DNA from: Pantoea rodasii
GTDB lineage: Bacteria; Pseudomonadota; Gammaproteobacteria; Enterobacterales; Enterobacteriaceae
Direction of reading: 5' to 3'
DNA length: 64,000 nt
NCBI RefSeq assembly: GCF_002095465.1
Contig: NZ_MLFP01000086.1
Location: 766,903-830,902, forward strand
Of this stretch, positions 8,779-17,227 are shown in pieces (within the stretch, counting starts at the first letter, position 1; the number at the start of each line of letters is the position of its first letter). The translations under genes were made by a program, and so were the position numbers. The notes beneath the pieces were generated by a model, which worked only from the letters and a program-made list of their open reading frames with translations, was not told the origin of the DNA and searched no databases.

Positions 8779-10107
8779 ATGCCTGGTCCGCGAGTAGTGC
8801 CGGTACACGGCGATGAAGTGTTACCGAAACGTGTTGATGTGGTCGTGATTGGCGGCGGGATTATTGGCACCACAACGGCACTGGAGTTGGCCGAGCAGGG
8901 GCTGCGCGTGGCGTTGTGTGAAAAGGGGCAGATTGGGCATGAACAGTCGAGCCGGAACTGGGGCTGGGTGCGTATCTCGCGCCGTGACCCGCGTGAAATT
9001 CCTTTGATGGCACAAGCACTTTCAATCTGGCAGTCGCTCGACCAGCGCATTGAAGCCGACACGGGTTATACCCGCGCGGGCATCGTGTTTGCCTGCCATA
9101 ACCAGGAACAGATTGATCAGAACCAGCAGTGGTTGCAGCAGGTGCAGGGCTATCCGGTCACCTCGAAAATGCTTGATGCCGGGCAGTTTAATCAAAAATT
9201 TCCCGATAACCGCATTGGGGCCGTAGGCGCGCTGTATACCCCGGAAGATGGTCGCGCCGAGCCGCAGAAAGTGGCTCCGGCGATAGCCGAAGCGGCAAGA
9301 CGCAACGGCGCATTTATTCTCACCGAATGTGCGGTACGGGGTGTTGAAACTTCTGCCGGGCATGTCTCCTCAGTCATCACCGAACGCGGCGAAATCGCCT
9401 GCCAAAGCGTGGTGCTGGCGGGCGGGGCGTGGTCTTCACTTTTTACCTCACGCCATGATTTGCGTCTGCCGCAGCTCAAGGTGATCAACAGCGTGATCCG
9501 TACAGCGCCGTTAGAGGGCCCGACCGAGGCGCTGTGGTGCCATGGATTCGCCATTCGCAAGCGCCAGGACGGGGGATATACCGTGGCGTCTGGTCACGAA
9601 AACCTCTCGGATTTAGTGCCGGACGCGTTCCGCTACGCACGCGATTTTCTCCCCGCGTTAAAAAGCGAATGGCGCTCGTTGCGCTTTCGCCTGGGTAGCC
9701 GCTTTCTCGATGAAGCGCGTCTGGATCGCCGCTGGAAGATGGATCGCGCCTCGCCGTTTGAATACTGCCGCGTTCTGGATCCTATCCCCTCTTATGCGAT
9801 GGCCGATCGCGCCCTGGCGCACCTTCAGCAGCATTTGCCAGCGTTTCAACCGGCAAAGGTCGCGCAGTATTGGGCGGGCTGCATCGACGTGGTGCCAGAT
9901 GCCGTGCCGGTGATTTCCGCCGTCGATAGCAAACCCGGTTTCTTTATCGCCACCGGATTTTCCGGTCATGGTTTTGGCATTGGCCCCGCTGCCGGGCGCT
10001 TGATGGCCGACCTGGTGCTGGGGCGTTCGCCGATCGTTGATCCGCATGCGTTTCGTTATTCGCGTTTTTCAGATGGCTCAAAAATAGAAATTCTCAGCGG
10101 CGTTTGA
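8779..10107 (+). CDS. DadA-like FAD-dependent amine/D-amino-acid oxidoreductase (paralogue 1)
   Basis: A 442-residue flavoprotein of the DAO/glycine-oxidase superfamily. The FAD-binding Rossmann motif VVIGGGIIGTTTALELAE is near the N-terminus, followed by the subfamily marker EQSSRNWGWVR and, at the C-terminus, ATGFSGHGFGIGPAAG, the usual second FAD contact. It is expected to oxidise a C-N bond of an amino-acid-like substrate and pass electrons to O2 or the respiratory chain. It is a paralogue of the gene at 15750 and shares almost all landmarks with it. It is the first enzyme of the operon, directly before the substrate-binding protein. Substrate unknown. Confidence 0.85.
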   Translation: MPGPRVVPVHGDEVLPKRVDVVVIGGGIIGTTTALELAEQGLRVALCEKGQIGHEQSSRNWGWVRISRRDPREIPLMAQALSIWQSLDQRIEADTGYTRAGIVFACHNQEQIDQNQQWLQQVQGYPVTSKMLDAGQFNQKFPDNRIGAVGALYTPEDGRAEPQKVAPAIAEAARRNGAFILTECAVRGVETSAGHVSSVITERGEIACQSVVLAGGAWSSLFTSRHDLRLPQLKVINSVIRTAPLEGPTEALWCHGFAIRKRQDGGYTVASGHENLSDLVPDAFRYARDFLPALKSEWRSLRFRLGSRFLDEARLDRRWKMDRASPFEYCRVLDPIPSYAMADRALAHLQQHLPAFQPAKVAQYWAGCIDVVPDAVPVISAVDSKPGFFIATGFSGHGFGIGPAAGRLMADLVLGRSPIVDPHAFRYSRFSDGSKIEILSGV

Positions 10108-10138
10108 CGCCCGCATTAACCTGACCAGAGGAATCCAG

Positions 10139-11815
10139 ATGACTAAAAAGTTTGATGACATGCTGCCGCATCTCTCCCGACGTAAAGCGCTGACTTACCT
10201 TGTGGTTGGGGCGGCTTCGGCGGCGCTGCCGCCGATGTTCAGTTTCGGTGAGGCCTTTGCCGCGGCAGTCGCGACACCCACCATGCGCAAAGGCCAGATG
10301 GTGATCGGCTTCTCACAGGAACCAACGGTATTCAACCCGCATCTGCCACACATCGAAGTCGATGAGGGCATTCACTTCAGCATTTTCGACCCGCTTTTTG
10401 CCATCAACGACAAAGGCGATTTTACGCCGTCTCTGGCGAAGGAAGTACCAACGGTGGCGAACGGCGGTATCTCAGCCGATGGTTTACAGTTCCATATCAA
10501 GCTGCGCGAAGGGGTGAAGTGGCACGACGGCAAGCCGTTCACTGCCGAGGACGTGAAGTTCACGCTGGAGTTACTTGTCGACCCGGATTTTCGCAGCTGG
10601 CGCAAAACCGGGCACGAGCTGGTACGCGACATCAAAGTCATCTCGCCGACTGAAATCAGCTGGCGCATGGATAAGCCGTTTGCGCCTTATCCGGCTATCC
10701 TCGCTTCCACCTTTATTGTGCCGCAGCACATTCTCGGTCCGGTAAAAGACAAAAACAGCGCGCCATTTAACAACGCGCCGATCGGAACCGGGCCGTTTAA
10801 GTGGCAGCAGCGCGTGCCCGGTGACCACATTGAACTGGTCGCGAATACCGACTACTTCACTGGTGGGCCAGGGCTGGAGCGAGTGGTGTACAAATACATT
10901 CCGGACCTCAATGTGATGTATACCCAGTTTGCCTCTGGCGATATCGATGTGGTCGGGCTGCAATGGATTTCGGCTGATCATTATGACGATGCAAAAAAAC
11001 TGCCGGGCAAAATAGTGGACGTTTCCTCCAGCTCAACTATCGAGAACTTCGCCTTTAACCTGGGGCGCCCGCAATTCCAGGAGCTGGAAGTGCGCCAGGC
11101 GATCTATTACGCCATCGACAAGCAGACGATTATCGATTCGCTCTACTACGGCCTGCCAAAACCAACTGAAACCTATATGCCGCCCGGATCCGCTTACTTC
11201 AATCCGAATCTGGCGAAACACGAGTACAGCCCTGACAAGGCCAAAGCGCTGCTTGATAAAGCGGGCTGGAAACCTGGTTCCGATGGCATCCGCCAGAAAA
11301 ATGGCGTGCGCCTGGCGTTCACCAATTCCACGACCGCGGGCAATCATTTGCGCGAGCAGATGCAACAGTTCTTGCAGCAGTCATTCCAGGATATTGGCAT
11401 CGAGATGAAGATCGCCAATCTGCCACCGGCGGTGATGTGGGGCGAATACTGGATGATGTCGAAATTCGATACGGTGATCGTCGGTATGAGCTTCCTCACT
11501 GGGGCCGATCCGGATACCTCCGACTATCTGCGGTCGACCTCGGTCCCGGCGAAAGGCGGCGCGGGACAGAACACCTTCCAGTATCAGAGCAAAGCGGTTG
11601 ACGATCTGCTCACCAAAGGCAGCACGCTGTTTGTACCGGAGGAGCGCAAGGCGGTCTACAACCAGATCCAGGAGATCGTGCGCCACGATATGCCGTTCCT
11701 GCCGCTGTTCCCGTTTGCCAACGTGCGTGGCCACAAGCAGGGTGCAACCAATGTCATCCCTAACGTTAACGTGCGCATCGACAGCTGGAATGTCGCTACC
11801 TGGTACTGGGCGTAA
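10139..11815 (+). CDS. Peptide/opine-class ABC substrate-binding protein with Tat-like signal
   Basis: A 558-residue SBP_bac_5 family periplasmic binding protein for peptides, opines or related compounds. The N-terminus carries SRRKALTYL before a hydrophobic stretch ending AFAAA, a twin-arginine-type signal rather than a normal Sec signal. The mature part shows the family pattern (DGLQFHIKLREGVKWHDGKPF, FTAEDVKFTLELL, PIGTGPFKW, VRQAIYYAIDK). It is followed at 18 bases by the two permeases, and preceded by the FAD oxidoreductase with a GAGGA ribosome site. A Tat signal suggests folding before export; no cofactor is evident. Confidence 0.88.
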   Translation: MTKKFDDMLPHLSRRKALTYLVVGAASAALPPMFSFGEAFAAAVATPTMRKGQMVIGFSQEPTVFNPHLPHIEVDEGIHFSIFDPLFAINDKGDFTPSLAKEVPTVANGGISADGLQFHIKLREGVKWHDGKPFTAEDVKFTLELLVDPDFRSWRKTGHELVRDIKVISPTEISWRMDKPFAPYPAILASTFIVPQHILGPVKDKNSAPFNNAPIGTGPFKWQQRVPGDHIELVANTDYFTGGPGLERVVYKYIPDLNVMYTQFASGDIDVVGLQWISADHYDDAKKLPGKIVDVSSSSTIENFAFNLGRPQFQELEVRQAIYYAIDKQTIIDSLYYGLPKPTETYMPPGSAYFNPNLAKHEYSPDKAKALLDKAGWKPGSDGIRQKNGVRLAFTNSTTAGNHLREQMQQFLQQSFQDIGIEMKIANLPPAVMWGEYWMMSKFDTVIVGMSFLTGADPDTSDYLRSTSVPAKGGAGQNTFQYQSKAVDDLLTKGSTLFVPEERKAVYNQIQEIVRHDMPFLPLFPFANVRGHKQGATNVIPNVNVRIDSWNVATWYWA

Positions 11816-11833
11816 CGCCATAAGAGAGGTTCT

Positions 11834-12784
11834 ATGCTGGGCTTTCTGCTTCGGCGAATGGGCCAGAGCGTGATACTGCTGTTTCTGGTGTCGCTGATTG
11901 GTTTTGCCGCGCTGACGCTGGCTCCTGGCGGGCCGCTGTCACAGTACGCGCTGACGCCGGGCATGAGCCAGCAGGCGTTAGATCGTCTGGCCGAGCAGAT
12001 GGGCCTTAATCGCCCGCTGCCGGTGCAGTACTGGGACTGGCTGACGCACCTGCTGCGCGGCGACTGGGGGCGATCCTATCGTGATGGGCAGCCGGTGCTT
12101 ACGGTAATCTTTTCTCACGTACCCGCTACGCTGCTCCTGATGGTCACTTCGACCATTTTGGCGGTCAGTATTGGCGCCTGGGTCGGGGTGAAAAGCGCAG
12201 TGAAACGCTACAGCCTGTTTGATGATGTGGCAACCATGGCCTCGATGATCGCCCTTTCGATCCCGACATTCTGGTTCGGACTGGTGGCGATCTACATTTT
12301 CGCGCTCAAGCTGCAGTGGTTCCCGGCCGGCAATATGTACACCGTCGGCGATGGCTCCTTTACCGATGTGTTGCACCACCTGGTGCTGCCGGTGATGGTG
12401 CTGACCTTCGTCGACGTCGCCGTCTGGAGCCGCTATATGCGCAGCGCCACGCTGGAAACCATCAACCAAGACTTTGTGAAAACGGCACGCGCCAAAGGGC
12501 TGTCACCACGGCGCGTATTGTTGCGCCACGTGGTGGGTAACGCGCTGTTGCCGATGATTGCGCTGGCCGGGATGCAGCTGCCGATGATTCTCGGCGGCGC
12601 GCTGGTGGCAGAAACCGTGTTCACCTGGCCGGGCATGGGGCGCCTGTTCCTGGACAGCCTCGGTTACAGCGATTATCCGGTGGTCATGGGGCTGCTGATG
12701 TTCTCAGCGATGATGGTGCTGCTCGGCAATCTGGCGGCGGATGTTATCACCGCCATGGTCGATCCTCGCATCCGTCCGGCTTAA
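11834..12784 (+). CDS. DppB-type ABC transporter permease
   Basis: A 316-residue inner-membrane permease with six predicted helices and the DppB/OppB N-terminal form (LLRRMGQSVILLFLVS, then a periplasmic loop with MGLNRPLPVQYWDWL). The EAA loop that contacts the ATPase is at TARAKGLSPRRVLLRHVVGNAL. It forms the pore with the next gene; the ATPase is the divergent fused gene at 6333-7954. Start ATG 11834 is preceded by AGAGAGG. It ends 10 bases before the next start. Confidence 0.9.
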   Translation: MLGFLLRRMGQSVILLFLVSLIGFAALTLAPGGPLSQYALTPGMSQQALDRLAEQMGLNRPLPVQYWDWLTHLLRGDWGRSYRDGQPVLTVIFSHVPATLLLMVTSTILAVSIGAWVGVKSAVKRYSLFDDVATMASMIALSIPTFWFGLVAIYIFALKLQWFPAGNMYTVGDGSFTDVLHHLVLPVMVLTFVDVAVWSRYMRSATLETINQDFVKTARAKGLSPRRVLLRHVVGNALLPMIALAGMQLPMILGGALVAETVFTWPGMGRLFLDSLGYSDYPVVMGLLMFSAMMVLLGNLAADVITAMVDPRIRPA

Positions 12785-12794
12785 GGAGCAAATG

Positions 12795-13679
12795 ATGTCT
12801 GCAACTTCTGTTATGAACCCCGATGCGGGCGCTTCACGCTGGTGGCACAACCGCACGTTGAAACGCTTTATGCGCCACAAGCTGGCCTGCACCGGTCTGA
12901 TTTTAATCGTACTGATGGTGCTGGCCTGCGCATTTGGCCCACTGCTGCTGCCGTTTGACGATCTGCATATCGACCTGCGCAATCGCTTTGCGCCGCCATT
13001 CACCGGCTGGCACCTCCTGGGCACCGACCCACTTGGGCGTGACACCCTTGCGCGCGTGCTGATGGCAGGGCGCATCTCGCTGCTGGTCGGCTTCTTCGCC
13101 ATGCTGCTCAGTATCGCCTTCGGTGCCACCATCGGCATCGTCGCGGGTTATTACGGCGGTCGCACGGGCAACGTGCTGATGCGCATTGTTGATGCTTTTC
13201 TCTCTTTCCCCAGCGTGTTTCTGCTGCTGGCGCTGGCGGCATTTCTCAAACCCAGCCCAATGATGATCACTGTAATCATCGCCATTACCAGCTGGATGGA
13301 AGTGGCGCGCATTGTTGAAACCGAAGTGCGATCCCTGCGCGAGCGCGAGTTTATTCTGGCGGCGAAAATGCTCGGCCTCTCCGGGCGCTGGATCATGTTT
13401 CGTGAACTGCTGCCCAATGTGGTCGGGCCGATTATCGTCGCCGCCACGCTGACCGTGGCGCGTGCCATTTTGCTGGAAGCCTACATTAGCTTCCTTGGCT
13501 ACGGCATCCAGCCACCGCTGCCAAGCTGGGGCAATATGCTGAACGGGGCGCAACAATATCTGGTACGTGCGCCCTGGCTTGCTCTGGCTCCAGGTCTGGC
13601 GATCACCCTCGCGGTGACCTGTTTTAACTGTATTGGTGACGGCCTGCGTGATGCGCTAGATAGCCGCAGCCAGCATTAA
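12795..13679 (+). CDS. DppC-type ABC transporter permease
   Basis: A 294-residue permease partner of the preceding gene. It has the DppC landmarks: an N-terminal cytoplasmic segment followed by helix 1, HLLGTDPLGRDTLARVLMAG, and an EAA loop (LAAKMLGLSGRWIMFRELLPN) that docks on the ATPase. Two adjacent ATG codons (12792 and 12795) are possible; the second sits 6 bases after GGAG and is preferred. It is followed 15 bases later by an FAD oxidoreductase, so transport and oxidation genes appear translationally linked. Confidence 0.9.
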   Translation: MSATSVMNPDAGASRWWHNRTLKRFMRHKLACTGLILIVLMVLACAFGPLLLPFDDLHIDLRNRFAPPFTGWHLLGTDPLGRDTLARVLMAGRISLLVGFFAMLLSIAFGATIGIVAGYYGGRTGNVLMRIVDAFLSFPSVFLLLALAAFLKPSPMMITVIIAITSWMEVARIVETEVRSLREREFILAAKMLGLSGRWIMFRELLPNVVGPIIVAATLTVARAILLEAYISFLGYGIQPPLPSWGNMLNGAQQYLVRAPWLALAPGLAITLAVTCFNCIGDGLRDALDSRSQH

Positions 13680-13694
13680 TCGGAGATCGTGAGC

Positions 13695-15015
13695 ATGGCG
13701 CGTTTTTCCCCGTTTGAGCAGTCGTTGTGGTTTGCCACGGCCGCACCCGCCCCGGATAGCCATGTGCTGGCGGGTGAGGTGCAGGCCGATGTCTGCGTGG
13801 TCGGCGGTGGCTACACCGGATTGACCACCGCGCTGGAACTGGCGCAGCAGGGCGTGACAGTGGTAGTGCTGGAGGCACAGGAAGCAGGTTTTGGCGGTTC
13901 CGGGCGTAACGCCGGGCACTGCACGCCGACCTTTACCCACTTCAGCCTGCCTCAGTTACACAAACTGCTCGGCGCGCCCTGGGCAGAGCGGCTCATTGCC
14001 CGCCAGACGCAGGCCAATCAACGTGTGACAGCGATGATCGACCGCTATCAGATTGAGTGTGAATGGCAGCAGAACGGCTATATTCAGGCGGCAGCGTATC
14101 CTGGCGCACTGAAAACCATTGCTGAGAAGGTGCGTGACTATAACGCCGCTGGAGCGAACACCCGATTGTTGACGGCGAAGGAGGCCGAAGCGATGAGCGG
14201 CAGCCCGCGCTTTTACGGCGGCTGGTATCACCCTGAAGGTGGGCACCTTAATCCGCTCGGCTATGCACGCGGACTGGCGCGCGCGGTGCAACAGGAGGGG
14301 GGCGCGTGTATACCGGTTCGGCAGTCAGCGAGGTAGTGAAACACGGTCAGCGTTGGCGGGTAAAAGCCGCGCAAGGCAGCGTGCTGGCGGAGAAGGTGAT
14401 TTTCGCTACCGGGGCTTACACCGTGGCGGGTTGGCCGCAGCTGGAGCATAGTTTTAAGATCATGAAAGTATTTGTCGCCGCCACCCAACCGCTAAGCGCC
14501 GCCACTCGCCACAGCGTATTGCCAGACAACACCACTCTCCATGACGGGCGCGGTGATATCTATGTCTACAAGTACAACGCCGAAGGGCGCATCGTCGCTT
14601 CCATGTTTCCGATGGGACAACGCGGGCGCGATATGACGCTGACGCACCAGATTATGAGCGAGCGCCTGAAGTGGTTGCATCCGCAGATAACAGAACAGCT
14701 GCGCTGGGATTATCTGTGGTTTGGCGAGTTGGATATGCAACAGCGAACCATTCCACGCCTGTACCAGTTGGCGCCGGGTGTTGTCGCGGTAACCGGGCTT
14801 TCCGGGCGTGGTGTGCCGACCGGTAGCATGCTCGGTTCGATCCTCAGCGAGTGGGCACTCGACATACCAGAAACCAGCTGGCGCTAAAAATCGAACCGCT
14901 GCACCGCGCACCCTTCTGGATGGGTTTCGGTCCGCAACTCACGCTGCGTTGGTATCGCAGCCGCGACTGGTTGCGCAGCAAGTTACAAGGAGCGGCGTTG
15001 CCGCCTTATTCATGA
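13695..15015 (+). pseudogene. PuuB/OrdL-like FAD oxidoreductase with two one-base frame breaks
   Basis: A DAO-family flavoprotein resembling gamma-glutamylputrescine oxidase (PuuB). The FAD motif VVGGGYTGLTTALELAQ is followed by GFGGSGRNAGHCTPTF, typical of this branch. The frame breaks at the six-G run 14297-14302 (adding one G gives EGGRVYTGSAV) and again at the CC of 14874-14875 (adding one C gives PETQLALKIEPL and runs on to TGA at 15013). Repaired, it is about 440 residues, the normal family size, ending in LPPYS. Start is ATG 13695 with CGGAG upstream; a GTG at 13689 is an alternative. It sits inside the transporter operon, so loss of function seems unlikely. Confidence 0.8.
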
Positions 15016-15032
15016 TAAACGGGGGATCAAAG

Positions 15033-15737
15033 ATGGTAGCGACAACACAGCGCGTGGCTATGATCAGCGGAGCCAGCCGGGGGATCGGTGCGGCGATTGC
15101 CACCGAATTACTTGATGCGGGATGGGCGGTGAGTCTGGGCTGCAGAGCACCGCAGGAGGTCAGCAATCCTCAACCAGACAGTCAGATAAACTGCCGCTAT
15201 GACGCATTAGACCCCACCAGCGACGAAGACTGGATCACCCAGACGCTGGCGAAATTTGGCCGTATTGATGCGTTGATCCATAACGCCGGAGTGATGATCC
15301 CACGTTCTGTGCTGGAGGCCAGCGACGAAGAATTCGATACCCAATTCTCAGTCAACGTCAAAGCGCCGATGCGTCTCACCCGCAAAGCCTGGCAGTATCT
15401 GGCGCTCAGCGGGCAGGGGCGGGTGGTGATGCTGGTGTCGCTTTCCGGAAAGCGGGTAAAGTCGGCGCAGTCCGGGCTTTACGCGATGAGCAAGTTTGCC
15501 GCACTGGCACTGGCTCACGCCCTGCGCAGGGTCGGTGATCAGGATGGCATTCGCGCCACCGCTATCTGTCCCGGATTTGTCGCCACCGATATGGGCACTG
15601 CACTGACCGAGATTCCGGCGGAAAAAATGACGCAGCCAGAAGATATTGCCGTGCTGGTACGCACTTTGTTGATGCTACCGAACAGCGCCAGTATCGCAGA
15701 AATTCCGGTTAACTGGACGGTTGAAGACCAGTACTAG
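15033..15737 (+). CDS. Short-chain dehydrogenase/reductase (SDR)
   Basis: A 234-residue classical SDR. The nucleotide motif SGASRGIGAAIA lies near residue 12, the NAG motif is at HNAGVM, and the catalytic Tyr-Lys pair is in YAMSKFA with an upstream Ser in the LVSLSG stretch. The C-terminal PGFVATDMG motif completes the family pattern. It reduces or oxidises a carbonyl/alcohol with NAD(P)H; the substrate is unknown. Start ATG 15033 follows GGGGGATCAAAG; the frame also extends upstream to 14808, but that region codes for the preceding oxidoreductase. It lies between two FAD oxidoreductases and likely processes their product. Confidence 0.85.
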   Translation: MVATTQRVAMISGASRGIGAAIATELLDAGWAVSLGCRAPQEVSNPQPDSQINCRYDALDPTSDEDWITQTLAKFGRIDALIHNAGVMIPRSVLEASDEEFDTQFSVNVKAPMRLTRKAWQYLALSGQGRVVMLVSLSGKRVKSAQSGLYAMSKFAALALAHALRRVGDQDGIRATAICPGFVATDMGTALTEIPAEKMTQPEDIAVLVRTLLMLPNSASIAEIPVNWTVEDQY

Positions 15738-15749
15738 AGGCAAAAATAT

Positions 15750-17078
15750 ATGGGACCGAATGTAGAGTTAGTCAGCTCGTCGCCGGACTTCCCGACGCAG
15801 ACAGAAGTGGTGGTGATTGGCGGTGGGATTATCGGTGTAGCCACCGCGTTGTCGCTGGTATCACGCGGTATCCCGACGGTTTTGCTGGAGAAAGGGCGCG
15901 TGGCGGCCGAACAGTCGAGCCGCAACTGGGGCTGGTGCCGCCGTACCGGGCGTGACCTGCGTGAGCTGCCGCTGATTAACCTCAGCATGCAACTGTGGGG
16001 CGAAATGAACCAGCGCGTGCAGCATGATACCGGCTTTGCCATCACCGGGATTGCCTATGCCGCGCGCTCCGAAGCACAGTGGCAGCGCTACCAGCAGTGG
16101 TGCCGTGAGGCGCAGCAGCAGGATATTCACAGCGAACTGCTCGATGGGGCAAAGCTGAAGTCGCGTTTCTCTGGCCTACAGGGGGATTTTAACGGCGCTT
16201 TGTTTACCGCGCTGGATGGTCGTGCCGAACCGCAGAAGGCTGCTCCGGCGATGGTGAAAGCGGCTCAAGCGCAGGGGCTTAATCTGCAGCAGCACTGCGC
16301 GGTCCGCAGTATCGAACGCGCGGGGGGAAAAGTGAGTGAGGTTGTGACGGAGCGCGGCATTATTCGCTGTCAATCCGTGGTGGTCGCCGGCGGTGCGTGG
16401 TCGCGGCTCCTGATGCAGGGCTGTGGCCTGACGCTCCCGCAGCTCAAGGTGCTGAGCACCGTGTTGCGCACCGGGCCGACCGATTACGACCCTGGCATCT
16501 GCGTAAGCTTTGGCAAGGTCGCGCTGCGTAAACGGCAGGACGGCGGGCTGACGGTCGCCACTTCTGCGACCAGCATCAGCGATATCACGCCAGACAGCCT
16601 GCGCTTTGCACGCCAGTATATGCCCGCCTTTCGCGCCGAGCGGCAGAATATTAATCTGCGTCTCGGCAGCCGTTTCTGGCAGGAGTTGACGCGCTGGCAG
16701 CCGGGCACGCCGGATAAAATCTCACTCTATGAACGTATCCGCGTGCTGGCTCCACAGCCGGAAGCGACGGTGGTGAACACCATCGCCAGTAACCTGGTGC
16801 AGACGTTGCCGCAGTTGGGGACATTACCTATCGAACAGAGCTGGGGCGGCTATATCGATACCCTGCCAGATGCCATTCCGGTGATTTCTGCTATCGGCAA
16901 CCAGCCTGGCCTGTTCCTCGCCACCGGATTCTCTGGCCATGGTTTTGGCATCGGTCCGGGGGCCGGGCAACTCATGGCCGACCTGGTGACCAGTAGCACG
17001 CCGTCGGTGAATCCGCACGCATTCCGTTTTAGTCGTTTCACCGATGGCGAAGTGGTTCGGGCCCAGCACTGGCTGTGA
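15750..17078 (+). CDS. DadA-like FAD-dependent amine/D-amino-acid oxidoreductase (paralogue 2)
   Basis: Also 442 residues and a clear paralogue of the enzyme at 8779-10107, sharing VVVIGGGIIGVATALSL, EQSSRNWGWCR and ATGFSGHGFGIGPGAG. It differs in that WVRISRRDPRE is WCRRTGRDLRE here, so the two may act on different stereoisomers, conjugates or steps. It is the last gene of the operon; 150 bases with a promoter-like TATAAT separate it from the flavin reductase that follows. Duplication of one enzyme within one operon is unusual for a simple D-amino-acid catabolic unit. Substrate unknown. Confidence 0.85.
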   Translation: MGPNVELVSSSPDFPTQTEVVVIGGGIIGVATALSLVSRGIPTVLLEKGRVAAEQSSRNWGWCRRTGRDLRELPLINLSMQLWGEMNQRVQHDTGFAITGIAYAARSEAQWQRYQQWCREAQQQDIHSELLDGAKLKSRFSGLQGDFNGALFTALDGRAEPQKAAPAMVKAAQAQGLNLQQHCAVRSIERAGGKVSEVVTERGIIRCQSVVVAGGAWSRLLMQGCGLTLPQLKVLSTVLRTGPTDYDPGICVSFGKVALRKRQDGGLTVATSATSISDITPDSLRFARQYMPAFRAERQNINLRLGSRFWQELTRWQPGTPDKISLYERIRVLAPQPEATVVNTIASNLVQTLPQLGTLPIEQSWGGYIDTLPDAIPVISAIGNQPGLFLATGFSGHGFGIGPGAGQLMADLVTSSTPSVNPHAFRFSRFTDGEVVRAQHWL

Positions 17079-17120
17079 TAATGGGCTGAACGGTAGCCTG
17101 CCACGTCATTCAGATGGGTT

Positions 17121-17175
17121 GCATATAATGGGCTTTTAATAAAGTTGGCGACAACACCCTTACTTGAATGGTGTT
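17121..17175 (+). promoter_or_regulatory. Candidate promoter and operator before the XenA-like gene
   Basis: TATAAT is visible at about 17124-17129. Downstream lies an inverted repeat AACACC / GGTGTT (17153-17158 and 17170-17175, 11-base gap), in a position suited to repressor binding between promoter and gene. Found by eye only. Confidence 0.35.
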
Positions 17176-17227
17176 AACTTAGGTGAAACCAGCGCAGCGC
17201 TGCTGCTACCAACGTTAAGGGATAAAG

